Shown in pieces: positions 1 to 9,044 of a stretch of 64,000 nt of DNA. Origin of the DNA: UBA3478 sp038134285 (lineage in GTDB: Bacteria > Bacteroidota > Bacteroidia > Flavobacteriales > Flavobacteriaceae); NCBI GenBank assembly GCA_038134285.1, contig JAYPUW010000007.1, positions 1 to 64,000 on the forward strand. The letters run 5' to 3'. The notes beneath the pieces were generated by a model. That model saw only the letters and a list, made by a program, of their open reading frames with translations. It had not been told where the DNA came from and ran no database searches. Position numbers and translations under genes: made by a program. The first letter of the stretch is position 1. Every line of letters begins with the position of its first letter.

Positions 1-42
1 TAATGTGTGTAGCCGAGTAGTACTAATTGCTCGTATACTTGC
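1..42 (+). rRNA. 23S ribosomal RNA, 3' end (partial)
   Basis: The first bases match the conserved 3' terminus of Bacteroidota 23S rRNA (the 'agccgagtagtactaattg' segment), just before a 5S gene. Only the last few dozen bases lie in the window and the exact 3' end is estimated. The roughly 110 bases up to the 5S gene are the usual spacer and I see no gene in them. Confidence 0.85.
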
Positions 43-153
43 ACAGTCCCTTGTGTAATTCTATTGATTTCCAGAAACTTACTGATTTGATTTGATTTTT
101 ATAGCCATTTAGGCTTTCGTCTCTTTTATGTCATATTTAACCGTATTGAAAAC

Positions 154-265
154 TTTGGTGGCCATTGCGGTAGGGTTCACCTCTTCCCATCCCGAACAGA
201 GAAGTTAAGCCTGCCAGCGCCGATGGTACTGCCCCCAAAAGGTGGGAGAGTAGGTCGCCGCCATC
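154..265 (+). rRNA. rrf: 5S ribosomal RNA
   Basis: About 112 bases with the conserved 5S core, including 'cccatcccgaacagagaag' and the 'gatggtactgc' and 'gtgggagagtaggtcg' segments. The ends pair as helix I (157-162 with 257-262). It follows the 23S end and precedes a strong terminator, so this is the end of an rRNA operon. The ends are accurate to a few bases. Confidence 0.93.
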
Positions 266-269
266 CTCG

Positions 270-302
270 AGCCCCGTACAGCAATGTGCGGGGCTTTTTT
301 TT
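270..302 (+). terminator. Intrinsic terminator of the rRNA operon
   Basis: A 7-bp stem, AGCCCCG (270-276) with CGGGGCT (289-295), and a 12-base loop, followed by an unbroken T run to 302. It lies just past the 5S gene. Confidence 0.9.
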
Positions 303-372
303 GCATTGAACTTTTCTTTTCTTGGCCTTGTATTTCCTCTATATTCTGGGCTATTAGATTATCTCTGACTAT

Positions 373-401
373 AAAAAAGCCGCCAGAAATGGTGGCTTTT
401 T
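373..401 (-). terminator. Intrinsic terminator downstream of gltD, probably bidirectional
   Basis: AAAAAGCCGCC and GGTGGCTTTTT form a GC-rich stem with a 6-base loop and T runs on both strands. It lies about 50 bases past the gltD stop, so it should end the gltBD transcript. It could also catch read-through from the rRNA operon. Confidence 0.8.
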
Positions 402-450
402 ACATTATTACTGTTTTTCGTGTTTCAGCTTTTGATCCTTCGGTTGATGT

Positions 451-1917
451 TTATAAAAGTGGCAAGTCACCATCTCCTTTCAGTGGTAGATGGCTTTGCC
501 CCATGAGGTACTTGTCTACATGATGCGCAGCTTGACGCCCTTCAGTTATAGCCCAAACTATAAGTGACTGGCCGCGGCGTTGATCTCCTGCAGCGAAAAC
601 TCCTTTTCTTGAAGTATGATAGTCGCTTTCAGAGGCCTTTATATTGCCACGATTGTCAAATTTTAAATCGAACTGATCGGCTAATGTCTGCTCTGAACCA
701 GTGAATCCAAGGGCTAAAAGTGCAAGGTCACACGGCCAGGTCTTTTCGGTTCCTTCTCTTTCTACGAGTTGCATGCGTTTGTCTGCCCCGAGCTTCCACT
801 CAATTTCTACGGTGACAAGGGCAGTTAGATTGCCTTTGGCATCTCCGATAAACTTCTTAGTCATGGTACTAAAGTGGCGCTCAACACCTTCTTTATGTGA
901 AGTACTTTCACGAAGGCGCATTGGCCAAAAGGGCCAGGGTTGGTTGTGAGGGCGATCAGGAGTCGCCATGGGCATAATCTCAAAGTTCTGAATGCTCTTT
1001 GCTCCGTGTCTTCTAGAGGTTCCGATACAGTCTGAACCTGTATCTCCGCCCCCGATGACGATCACATCTTTTCCTTTTGCTGTGAGTTCTTCTCCTGAAA
1101 TCTTCAGCTTACTAACGCGTCTGTTGTTCTGGGGTAAGAAATCCATGGCTTGCACCACGCCTTTTAGTTCTGCACCTTCGATAGGTAGACCTCTTCTAAC
1201 GGTAGCCCCTCCGCAGAGAACCACCGCGTCAAATTCAGCTTCTAGTGCTGTGGCCTTAACATCTTTTCCGACATGAACATTTGTCTTAAATGCGATTCCT
1301 TCTTCTTCAAGAAGTTCAATTCTTCGGTCTATGATTGTTTTTTTGAGTTTGAAATCTGGGATTCCAAATCGCAACAAACCTCCAACCCGCTCGTCTCTCT
1401 CGAATACGGTGACTTCGTGCCCTGCGCGGTTCAATTGTTGTGCCGCTGCTAGGCCTGAAGGTCCAGAGCCAATGACCGCAACCTTTTTATCGGTGCGTGT
1501 CTCAGGAGGCATCGCTTTAATGAATCCGTTTTTGAAAGCGTTCTCAACGATGTTCTTCTCTATGTTTTCAATGCTTACTGGATCTTCGTTGATCCCGAGT
1601 ACACAGGCCTCTTCACAAGGGGCTGGACATAGTCTTCCTGTAAATTCAGGAAAGTTATTTGTCGAATGAAGAATTTCTGAGGCCTTTTTCCAACGGCCCT
1701 CGTAGACCGCATCGTTAAAATCAGGAATCAGATTGCCAAGCGGGCATCCGCTATGACAAAATGGTATACCGCAATTCATGCATCGCGCTCCCTGCTCTTT
1801 AAGCTCTTCTTCTTTTAAGGGAGTGGTGAATTCGTTGTAATTCTTGGTGCGCTCTTCAACCGGAAGGTATCCTTCGGTTTTGCGCTTATATTCTAAAAAA
1901 CCAGTAGTCTTACCCAT
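451..1917 (-). CDS. gltD: Glutamate synthase, small (beta) subunit
   Basis: 488 aa, the usual length. It supplies NAD(P)H electrons through FAD to the large subunit, which makes two glutamates from glutamine and 2-oxoglutarate. The N-terminal iron-sulfur domain shows C46, C49, C54 and C58, followed by a CPAPCEEAC motif near residue 98. An FAD-binding motif (VIGSGPSGLAAAQ) lies near residue 147 and a second dinucleotide fold (VIGGGDTG) near residue 290. It starts 4 bases after the gltB stop, so the two genes are one operon transcribed gltB then gltD. Cytoplasmic. Confidence 0.97.
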   Translation of the reverse strand: MGKTTGFLEYKRKTEGYLPVEERTKNYNEFTTPLKEEELKEQGARCMNCGIPFCHSGCPLGNLIPDFNDAVYEGRWKKASEILHSTNNFPEFTGRLCPAPCEEACVLGINEDPVSIENIEKNIVENAFKNGFIKAMPPETRTDKKVAVIGSGPSGLAAAQQLNRAGHEVTVFERDERVGGLLRFGIPDFKLKKTIIDRRIELLEEEGIAFKTNVHVGKDVKATALEAEFDAVVLCGGATVRRGLPIEGAELKGVVQAMDFLPQNNRRVSKLKISGEELTAKGKDVIVIGGGDTGSDCIGTSRRHGAKSIQNFEIMPMATPDRPHNQPWPFWPMRLRESTSHKEGVERHFSTMTKKFIGDAKGNLTALVTVEIEWKLGADKRMQLVEREGTEKTWPCDLALLALGFTGSEQTLADQFDLKFDNRGNIKASESDYHTSRKGVFAAGDQRRGQSLIVWAITEGRQAAHHVDKYLMGQSHLPLKGDGDLPLL

Positions 1918-1920
1918 GAT

Positions 1921-4900
1921 TTATTGGTTGATCGTTTCGTTTTCTTGTTCTAAGCGAAGCAGGGCTTGTCTGTATTCTTCTGGTAAGATTTTGACAAAGT
2001 GCTTCACTTCTTTTTCCCAGTTAGTCAGTAATTGCTCTGCTAGGCCACTCATTGTGTAGTTGTAATGGTTTTCAATAAGCTGATGCAGTTCCGCCTCATC
2101 TTCTTTGTGTTCTACAGTGAGTATGTTTAAGGCATCGTTGGTAATGGTCTTCGCGTACTTCTTCTCAGGGTCGTAGATATAGGCGATTCCGCCACTCATA
2201 CCTGCTCCGAAATTGCGACCAATTTTACCTAAGATAACCGCTGTACCACCTGTCATGTATTCACATCCGTGATCTCCAATACCTTCGACTATCGCTTTAG
2301 CTCCTGAGTTACGCACGCAGAAGCGCTCTCCGGCGAGTCCGTTGATGTAGGCCTCTCCTGCGGTGGCGCCGTAGAGACATACGTTACCGGTTATGATGTT
2401 TTCATGCGAAGCAAAGCTTGCTCCATTCGGCACGCGAATGATAAGTTTAGCACCAGATAAGCCTTTTCCGAGGTAATCATTGGTGGCTCCGTTGACCACC
2501 AAGGTCAGTCCGTGAGTGCTAAAGGCACCAAAACTCTGTCCTGCAAAGCCGTTAAACACCACGCGTAGCGTATTTTCTGGAAGCCCTTCAGCTCCGTAGA
2601 TCTTAGAGATCTGGTTGCTCATGATGGCTCCGACTGCGCGATTGGTGTTTGAAATCGGAAATTCGAGATTGGTTTTTTCTTTTCTATAAAGTGCAGGGTG
2701 TGCCTTTGCCATGATTTCAAAATCGATGGCGCCTTCGGTTTCGTCAATCTGTTTTTCAGTGTTTCTGAGTGCTGAACCTTCTGGAACCTTTACTTTATGA
2801 AGGATAGGGCTCAAGTCTAATCCAGCAGCTTTGTAGTGGTTGATGGCTTGGCTGCGCTGTAGCCTGTCTACCTGACCGACCATTTCGTCAACCGTTCTGA
2901 ATCCTAGCTGGGCCATAATTTCACGAAGCTCCTGCGCCACGAAATACATGTAGTTAACCACGTGTTCGGGCTGTCCTTTGAATTTCTTTCTGAGCTCAGG
3001 ATTTTGTGTCGCAATACCCACTGGACATGTGTTAAGGTGGCATACGCGCATCATGATGCACCCTGAAGCTACCAGTGGAGCCGAGGCAAAACCAAACTCT
3101 TCAGCCCCTAATAGACAGGCGATTGCGACGTCCCGTCCGGTCTTCAACTGACCGTCACATTCAAGTACCACACGGCTTCTAAGGTTATTAAGTACGAGCG
3201 TCTGTTGGGCTTCAGCAATACCGAGTTCCCACGGGAGTCCCGCGTGTCTCAAGGAGGTCAGTGGAGAAGCTCCCGTACCTCCGTCGTGTCCTGAAATCAA
3301 AATGACATCGGCATTCGCTTTCGATACACCTGCCGCAATAGTTCCTACGCCGACCTCTGATACAAGCTTCACATTGATTCTTGCTTCACGATTCGCCGAT
3401 TTTAAATCGTAAATCAGCTGTGAAAGATCTTCAATCGAATAAATATCGTGGTGCGGTGGCGGTGAGATGAGCCCTACATAAGGCGTAGAGTTTCTCGTTT
3501 TCGCGATGTATTTGTCTACTTTAGGTCCAGGAAGCTGTCCACCCTCTCCGGGTTTTGCTCCTTGAGCCATTTTAATTTGTATTTCTTTTGCGTTTGTCAA
3601 ATAGTTTGAGGTAACCCCAAAGCGCCCTGAAGCAACCTGTTTAATGGCCGAGTTGCGCCAATCTCCGTCTTCTGTCTTATAAAAGCGTACCATGTCTTCA
3701 CCACCTTCACCAGAGTTGCTTTTGCCGCCAATACGGTTCATCGCAACAGCTAAGTTTTCGTGAGCCTCTTTACTGATACTTCCGTACGACATAGCCCCCG
3801 TTTTGAAGCGCTTCACGATTTCAGTCCACGGTTCAACCTCTTCTAGCGGAAGTGGATCGTAGTTGGTGAAGTCGAGCAATCCTCTAATGGTGAGTAAACG
3901 TTTAGATTGTTCGTTGATCCGTTCGGCATAAGCCTTATAAGTATCTGGCTCGTTGTTTCGAACGGCTTTCTGCAAGTTGGCGATACTGATAGGATCAAAG
4001 GCGTGCTGTTCGCCATTCCTTCTCCAGCGGTAGTCACCACCCACCTCAAGTTCTAGTTCACCGGCAGCATTATTTGTTTGAAAGGCTTTCTCGTGTCTAA
4101 GCGCAATCTCGCGTTCGATTTCGTTTAAGCCAATTCCCTCGATGCGCGTGGTAGTGGTTGGGAAGTATTTCTTAACAACATTGGTATTGATACCAATACA
4201 TTCAAAGATTTGAGATCCTCGGTATGAATTCAGTGTTGAGATTCCCACTTTATTCATGACTTTGAGGATTCCTTTACCAACAGCCTTATTATAATTGGCG
4301 ATTGCTTTTTCGGTATCCTCGTAACCCAAGTTTTCATTTAGTGCGTTAGCTGCAATCAACTCGTTAACGAGGTATGGATTCACTGCACTTGCCCCGAAAC
4401 CGAACAGCAACGCAAAATGGTGAACCTCACGGGGTTCAGCCGATTCAATGATGATACTGGCAAGAGCACGACGCTGTAGGCGTCCTAGACCGTGGTTGAC
4501 ATATGAACAGGCTAATAGAGCCGGAATCGCTGCGTGGTCTTCGTCAACCCCACGATCTGAAAGTATGAGTATTGAAACACCTTTGTCGATACGCGCTGCT
4601 GCCTCTTCAACTAATTTTTCTAAGGCACGTTCTAGGCCGTTTACTCCTTCTTTGATCGAATACTGAATGTTGAGGGTGGCAGTTTCGAATCCGCCATTGT
4701 CTTCGACCCTTCTAATTTTTTCTAGATCCTCTTTTGAGATGACAGGATTTTTAATCTTCAGTTTCTTGCACTGGCTCTCATTGATCTCAAAGAGGTTTTG
4801 ATCTCTTCCAAGTGTCAAACTAATATCAGTGATCAATTCTTCACGAATACCGTCTAATGGTGGATTCGTCACCTGAGCGAACAGCTGCTTGAAGTAGTTG

Positions 4901-6429
4901 TATAGTAGTTGCGGACGCTCTGAAAGTACAGCAATGGGTGTGTCTGCACCCATTGATCCGATCGGTTCGGCACCTTGCTGCGCCATGGGCAATATGATGC
5001 GGCTAATGTCTTCTTGACTATAACCGAAAAACTTGGCACGCGTCTCAAGACTCGCATTAGGCTGGTGTACCTCACAGGCTCCATAAGGAATATCTTTAAG
5101 GTGTTTGAGGTTGGCGTCTATCCATTTCTTGTACGGATGCTTGCTGACGATTTCTTTTTTGACGTCTTCATCTTGAATGATCTTACCGGCCTCCATGTCT
5201 ACCAAGAACATTTTACCCGGTTCTAGTCTTCCGTGAGATTCGATGTTTTCAACCGGCAGGTCAACGACTCCGATTTCAGATGACATGATCACGTATCCGT
5301 GTTTTGTTACAGAATAACGCGAAGGTCTCAATCCGTTACGGTCTAGTACCGCCCCGATATAGGTACCGTCTGTAAAGGGTATAGACGCTGGTCCGTCCCA
5401 CGGCTCCATCAAACAGGAGTTGTATTCGTAGAAGGCGCGCTTGTCTGGATCCATCGATTTATTGCGTTCCCATGCCTCTGGTACAAGCATCATCATGGCT
5501 TCAGGAAGCGTGCGGCCCGTCATCAAAAGCAATTCAACAACCATGTCAAGGCTCGCTGAATCCGATTTTTTGGGAAGTACGATAGGGATGATGTTTTTTA
5601 TATCATCACTGAACCAATCACTTTTCATCAAGTCTTCTCTTGAGCGCATGCGTGAAACGTTACCTCTAAGGGTGTTGATTTCACCGTTATGGCAAATGAA
5701 TCTGAACGGCTGTGCAAGATCCCAAGTAGGGAAGGTGTTGGTCGAGAAACGTTGATGTACCAAAGCCAATCTTGTGATACAATGCTCATCTTGAAGATCG
5801 AGGTAATAAGCACTGATGTCTTCAGGCTTTAATAGACCTTTATAAATGATGATTTTGGTAGAAAAGCTTGGGATGTAAAACAGCGACGACTCAGAAAGCT
5901 TAGAGTTCCAGATGGCATGCTCGGCTTTCTTGCGTGCGATGTAACGCTTTACTTCAAAGGTGTGCGCGTCAATGCCTTCAGGCTTAGCTATAAACAATTG
6001 ACGCACAAATGGCTCAGATTCTGCGGCTATTTCACCAAGTACTTTGCGGTCTACAGGAACCGTTCTCCATCCTAAGACCTCAAGGCCTTGAGCCTTTAAT
6101 TGGTTTTCTAGCGTCTGCTCGCAGAAAGCACGCTGATTGTCTTTTTGAGGTAAAAACATATTGGCTACCGCGTACTGTTCGGGAGCGGGCAGGGTGAATG
6201 CCACTTGACTCTGGTAAAAGTCATGTGGAATATCGATTAGGATACCAGCGCCGTCACCGGTTTTTCCATCTGCATTAACCGCCCCGCGATGTTTCAAGCG
6301 AACGAGTATTTCTAAAGCCTTATGTATGATATCGTTACTCTTGATACCGTTGAGGCTACAAATAAAGCCGGCACCGCAGTTGTCGTGTTCAAATTCAGGA
6401 AGGTATAAACCTTGTGCATCTTTTGGCAT
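1921..6429 (-). CDS. gltB: Glutamate synthase, large (alpha) subunit
   Basis: 1502 aa, full length. The class II glutamine amidotransferase nucleophile is Cys18 in DNCGAGF, which implies removal of a 17-residue propeptide. A central domain and the FMN-binding synthase domain follow (GEGGE and GGTGASP motifs). The 3Fe-4S cluster motif is a run of cysteines around GCIMMRVCHLNTCPVG, and the C-terminal glycine-rich GXGXG beta-helix is present. Together with GltD it forms GOGAT, the main route from ammonia (via glutamine) to glutamate. I found no convincing TAnnTTTG promoter element upstream. Confidence 0.98.
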   Translation of the reverse strand: MPKDAQGLYLPEFEHDNCGAGFICSLNGIKSNDIIHKALEILVRLKHRGAVNADGKTGDGAGILIDIPHDFYQSQVAFTLPAPEQYAVANMFLPQKDNQRAFCEQTLENQLKAQGLEVLGWRTVPVDRKVLGEIAAESEPFVRQLFIAKPEGIDAHTFEVKRYIARKKAEHAIWNSKLSESSLFYIPSFSTKIIIYKGLLKPEDISAYYLDLQDEHCITRLALVHQRFSTNTFPTWDLAQPFRFICHNGEINTLRGNVSRMRSREDLMKSDWFSDDIKNIIPIVLPKKSDSASLDMVVELLLMTGRTLPEAMMMLVPEAWERNKSMDPDKRAFYEYNSCLMEPWDGPASIPFTDGTYIGAVLDRNGLRPSRYSVTKHGYVIMSSEIGVVDLPVENIESHGRLEPGKMFLVDMEAGKIIQDEDVKKEIVSKHPYKKWIDANLKHLKDIPYGACEVHQPNASLETRAKFFGYSQEDISRIILPMAQQGAEPIGSMGADTPIAVLSERPQLLYNYFKQLFAQVTNPPLDGIREELITDISLTLGRDQNLFEINESQCKKLKIKNPVISKEDLEKIRRVEDNGGFETATLNIQYSIKEGVNGLERALEKLVEEAAARIDKGVSILILSDRGVDEDHAAIPALLACSYVNHGLGRLQRRALASIIIESAEPREVHHFALLFGFGASAVNPYLVNELIAANALNENLGYEDTEKAIANYNKAVGKGILKVMNKVGISTLNSYRGSQIFECIGINTNVVKKYFPTTTTRIEGIGLNEIEREIALRHEKAFQTNNAAGELELEVGGDYRWRRNGEQHAFDPISIANLQKAVRNNEPDTYKAYAERINEQSKRLLTIRGLLDFTNYDPLPLEEVEPWTEIVKRFKTGAMSYGSISKEAHENLAVAMNRIGGKSNSGEGGEDMVRFYKTEDGDWRNSAIKQVASGRFGVTSNYLTNAKEIQIKMAQGAKPGEGGQLPGPKVDKYIAKTRNSTPYVGLISPPPHHDIYSIEDLSQLIYDLKSANREARINVKLVSEVGVGTIAAGVSKANADVILISGHDGGTGASPLTSLRHAGLPWELGIAEAQQTLVLNNLRSRVVLECDGQLKTGRDVAIACLLGAEEFGFASAPLVASGCIMMRVCHLNTCPVGIATQNPELRKKFKGQPEHVVNYMYFVAQELREIMAQLGFRTVDEMVGQVDRLQRSQAINHYKAAGLDLSPILHKVKVPEGSALRNTEKQIDETEGAIDFEIMAKAHPALYRKEKTNLEFPISNTNRAVGAIMSNQISKIYGAEGLPENTLRVVFNGFAGQSFGAFSTHGLTLVVNGATNDYLGKGLSGAKLIIRVPNGASFASHENIITGNVCLYGATAGEAYINGLAGERFCVRNSGAKAIVEGIGDHGCEYMTGGTAVILGKIGRNFGAGMSGGIAYIYDPEKKYAKTITNDALNILTVEHKEDEAELHQLIENHYNYTMSGLAEQLLTNWEKEVKHFVKILPEEYRQALLRLEQENETINQ

Positions 6430-6654
6430 GCGTAAAAAATTTTTTCAAAAACCTTGGAATCTATAAAATAAAAACAGCAATCCTCTTTCAGTTACTTAAA
6501 ATTCACAACTATAATGACTCTTGTTAATCTAATTGGTAAACTCTGAATTTTGAGCCTGTGATTTTAACAATTTCACAATCGTCTTAGGGGGTGTTTAAGA
6601 GAGGTTACCCTATCTAAAATTTCTATATTAGGCCTAACAAAATCTAATTTCTAC

Positions 6655-7974
6655 ATGGAAACCCTAATCATTGCCATTTTTTTTCTTGGATATTTTTTTA
6701 TCACGTTAGAGCATAATGTAAAAGTGGATAAGCTCATCCCAGCATTGGTAATGATGGCATTATTGTGGGCGGTTGCTGCTCTCGGACACATGGAAATGTT
6801 CGAGGTGAATACCGTTCTTAAGGAATTAGAGCCAACCCATCTTGAAGAAATTTTATTGTATCACCTTGGTAAAACAGCCGAAATATTGGTGTTTTTACTT
6901 GGAGCAATGACCATCGTGGAAATCATTGATTACTTTGATGGATTCTCAACGATCAAAGGCTTCATTAAAACACGATCAAAGACCGCATTACTTTGGATTT
7001 TCTCAATTCTGGCCTTTGCTCTTTCTGCTATTATTGACAATCTTACAGCAACTATCGTTTTGATCACGATCTTACAGAAAGTGATTAAGGATAAGAACCT
7101 ACGTCTATATTTTGCGGGATTGATTATCATCAACGCAAATGCTGGAGGTGCATGGTCGCCTATTGGAGATGTAACCACCACTATGCTTTGGATCGCCAAG
7201 AAGGTAGAGGCAGCTTCACTGGTGAAAACGGTTTTACTGCCTTCAATTGTATGTATGGCTATTCCAACATTAATCGCATCGCGATTTAAGGTGTTCCAAG
7301 GTTCAATAGACATGGAAGAAATGGATCCAGAAAAAACAGTCTATAGCGGTACAATGCTCTACCTTGGTTTAGGGGCTATTGTTTTTGTTCCTTTCTTTAA
7401 AACAGTAACGCATTTGCCTCCTTATGTGGGTATGATGCTTTCGCTTGCTGTAGTAGCTTTATTTGCTGAGATTTTTTCAAATCGCAAGTTTAAAATGGCC
7501 AATGCTACAGGTTATGCAGACGCTGGTCATCACAGCCCTGTGCATAAGGCGTTAACCAAGATTGAGTTACCTTCTATTTTATTCTTCTTGGGTATTCTTA
7601 TGGCCGTAGCTTGTTTAGAGTCGTTGGGGATTCTGTTCACAGCTGCTGAGGGAATGAATCACGCGATTCCGAACACCGATATCGTAGTCCTCCTTTTAGG
7701 TATAGGATCCGCCGTTATTGATAACGTTCCGTTAGTTGCCGCCTCTATGGGAATGTTCTCTGAGCCATTAGACAGTCTGCTTTGGCATTTTATCGCCTAT
7801 TCTACTGGAACAGGTGGAAGTATGTTGATTATCGGTTCTGCTGCAGGAGTAGTAGCTATGGGAATGGAAAAAATTGATTTCTTCTGGTATTTTAAGAAAA
7901 TCGCATGGTTGGCATTGATCGGTTTTGTTTCGGGTGGATTGGTCTTCATGGCACTTCGTGATTTCGTATTTTAG
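6655..7974 (+). CDS. nhaD: Na+/H+ antiporter, NhaD family
   Basis: 439 aa polytopic inner-membrane protein with about 11-12 hydrophobic segments. It carries NhaD/ArsB-superfamily features: a DNLTATIV motif in an early helix, NANAGGAWSPIGD in the middle, and a second 'AVIDNVPLVAA' motif in the C-terminal half. The two DN motifs are the expected internal-repeat elements for ion binding. It should exchange sodium for protons and so help with pH and salt balance. First gene of a plus-strand cluster; exbB begins 18 bases after its stop. Family assignment is firm, the ion is inferred. Confidence 0.93.
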   Translation: METLIIAIFFLGYFFITLEHNVKVDKLIPALVMMALLWAVAALGHMEMFEVNTVLKELEPTHLEEILLYHLGKTAEILVFLLGAMTIVEIIDYFDGFSTIKGFIKTRSKTALLWIFSILAFALSAIIDNLTATIVLITILQKVIKDKNLRLYFAGLIIINANAGGAWSPIGDVTTTMLWIAKKVEAASLVKTVLLPSIVCMAIPTLIASRFKVFQGSIDMEEMDPEKTVYSGTMLYLGLGAIVFVPFFKTVTHLPPYVGMMLSLAVVALFAEIFSNRKFKMANATGYADAGHHSPVHKALTKIELPSILFFLGILMAVACLESLGILFTAAEGMNHAIPNTDIVVLLLGIGSAVIDNVPLVAASMGMFSEPLDSLLWHFIAYSTGTGGSMLIIGSAAGVVAMGMEKIDFFWYFKKIAWLALIGFVSGGLVFMALRDFVF

Positions 7975-7992
7975 AGGTCAGAATTAGACCAT

Positions 7993-8640
7993 ATGCCCCT
8001 TGTCATTCAAGACGCCGAGAATCGGTTATCTTTTTTTGATCTTATTTTTAGCGGAGGATGGGCCAACGTGCTCATTATTGTAGTCCTTTTTGGACTTTTG
8101 ATCTACGCACTATACATCACCATTGAGCGTTTCTTGATCTATCGGGCTGTGCTCAAGCAAGAAGACGCTTTTGTCAAAGAAATCCGCAGAAAATTAATGC
8201 AGCCCAAGGAAGCCATCGCCATCTGCGATCAATCTGATCATCTGCTAGCATCAGTCATTAAAGCAGGGTTGGTACGCTTAGAACAGCGCAAAAACAAGGA
8301 GCAGATCACACTAACCTTTGAATCACGTACGGCCTATGTAGTGGCACAGCTAGAACGTCATCTCAATACACTTGCTACCATCTCAGGGGCAGCCCCAATG
8401 CTCGGATTTCTCGGAACTGTGATAGGAATGGTGTTGGCCTTTAAAGAAATGGCCATGAGTGCAGGCCAAGCAGACATTTCTCAACTCGCAGGAGGAATCT
8501 ATACCGCACTCACCACTACCGTTGCAGGATTAGTAGTCGGAATCATCAGTTATATCGCTTACAACCAATTGGTAAATCTGCTGCAGCGCATCACTCAGCG
8601 ATTTGAATCTTTAATTAACACTGTTCTTGAAGAACTTTAG
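7993..8640 (+). CDS. exbB: MotA/TolQ/ExbB proton channel family protein
   Basis: 215 aa with one N-terminal membrane helix (about residues 20-42), a cytoplasmic stretch, and two C-terminal helices. The conserved stretch APMLGFLGTVIGMVLAF and the later ALTTTVAGLVVGI helix are typical of ExbB/TolQ. With the adjacent ExbD it forms a proton-driven motor that energises outer-membrane processes through a TonB-like partner. It is 2 bases from exbD. ExbB and TolQ cannot be separated by sequence alone; the absence of tolA, tolB and pal nearby favours an ExbB role. Confidence 0.9.
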   Translation: MPLVIQDAENRLSFFDLIFSGGWANVLIIVVLFGLLIYALYITIERFLIYRAVLKQEDAFVKEIRRKLMQPKEAIAICDQSDHLLASVIKAGLVRLEQRKNKEQITLTFESRTAYVVAQLERHLNTLATISGAAPMLGFLGTVIGMVLAFKEMAMSAGQADISQLAGGIYTALTTTVAGLVVGIISYIAYNQLVNLLQRITQRFESLINTVLEEL

Positions 8641-8642
8641 GA

Positions 8643-9032
8643 ATGAAGATTAAAGGCAACCACAAGCCTAGTGCTCAGTTCAGTCTCTCTTCGATGACTG
8701 ATGTGGTATTTCTGTTATTGGTCTTTTTTCTTTTGACTTCAAGCGTAAGCTCTGCCATTGATTTGACCCTTCCTGAAGGAAAAGGAAATAGCACTTCAGA
8801 GGTACAGACCATAGCGATCTCGATTGACGAGCGGTTGAGGTATTTTATAGATGATACCCAGATCAATCCAGAATATCTAGCATTAGAACTAAAAAAGGCG
8901 CTAGACCAACGCCCAGGAGCGACCTTATTGCTTCGCGCAGAAGAAAATGTGGCGATCAAAGAGGCGGTACAAGTGCTAGACATTGCCAATGCGAACAATT
9001 ATAAGATTGTGTTGGCCGTTGCTCCCAAGTAA
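8643..9032 (+). CDS. exbD: ExbD/TolR biopolymer transport protein
   Basis: 129 aa: a short cytoplasmic N-terminus, one membrane helix (about residues 18-38) that carries the conserved proton-path aspartate D20 in SMTDVVFLLL, and a periplasmic domain of about 90 residues. Partner of the ExbB encoded 2 bases upstream. The next gene is folC, 12 bases after the stop; no tonB gene lies between them. Confidence 0.92.
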   Translation: MKIKGNHKPSAQFSLSSMTDVVFLLLVFFLLTSSVSSAIDLTLPEGKGNSTSEVQTIAISIDERLRYFIDDTQINPEYLALELKKALDQRPGATLLLRAEENVAIKEAVQVLDIANANNYKIVLAVAPK

Positions 9033-9044
9033 TATTAGAACCAG

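Noticed and set aside
284..523. A 79-codon plus-strand frame after the 5S gene
   Set aside because: It starts inside the rRNA terminator, contains the second terminator and runs into the 3' end of gltD on the other strand.
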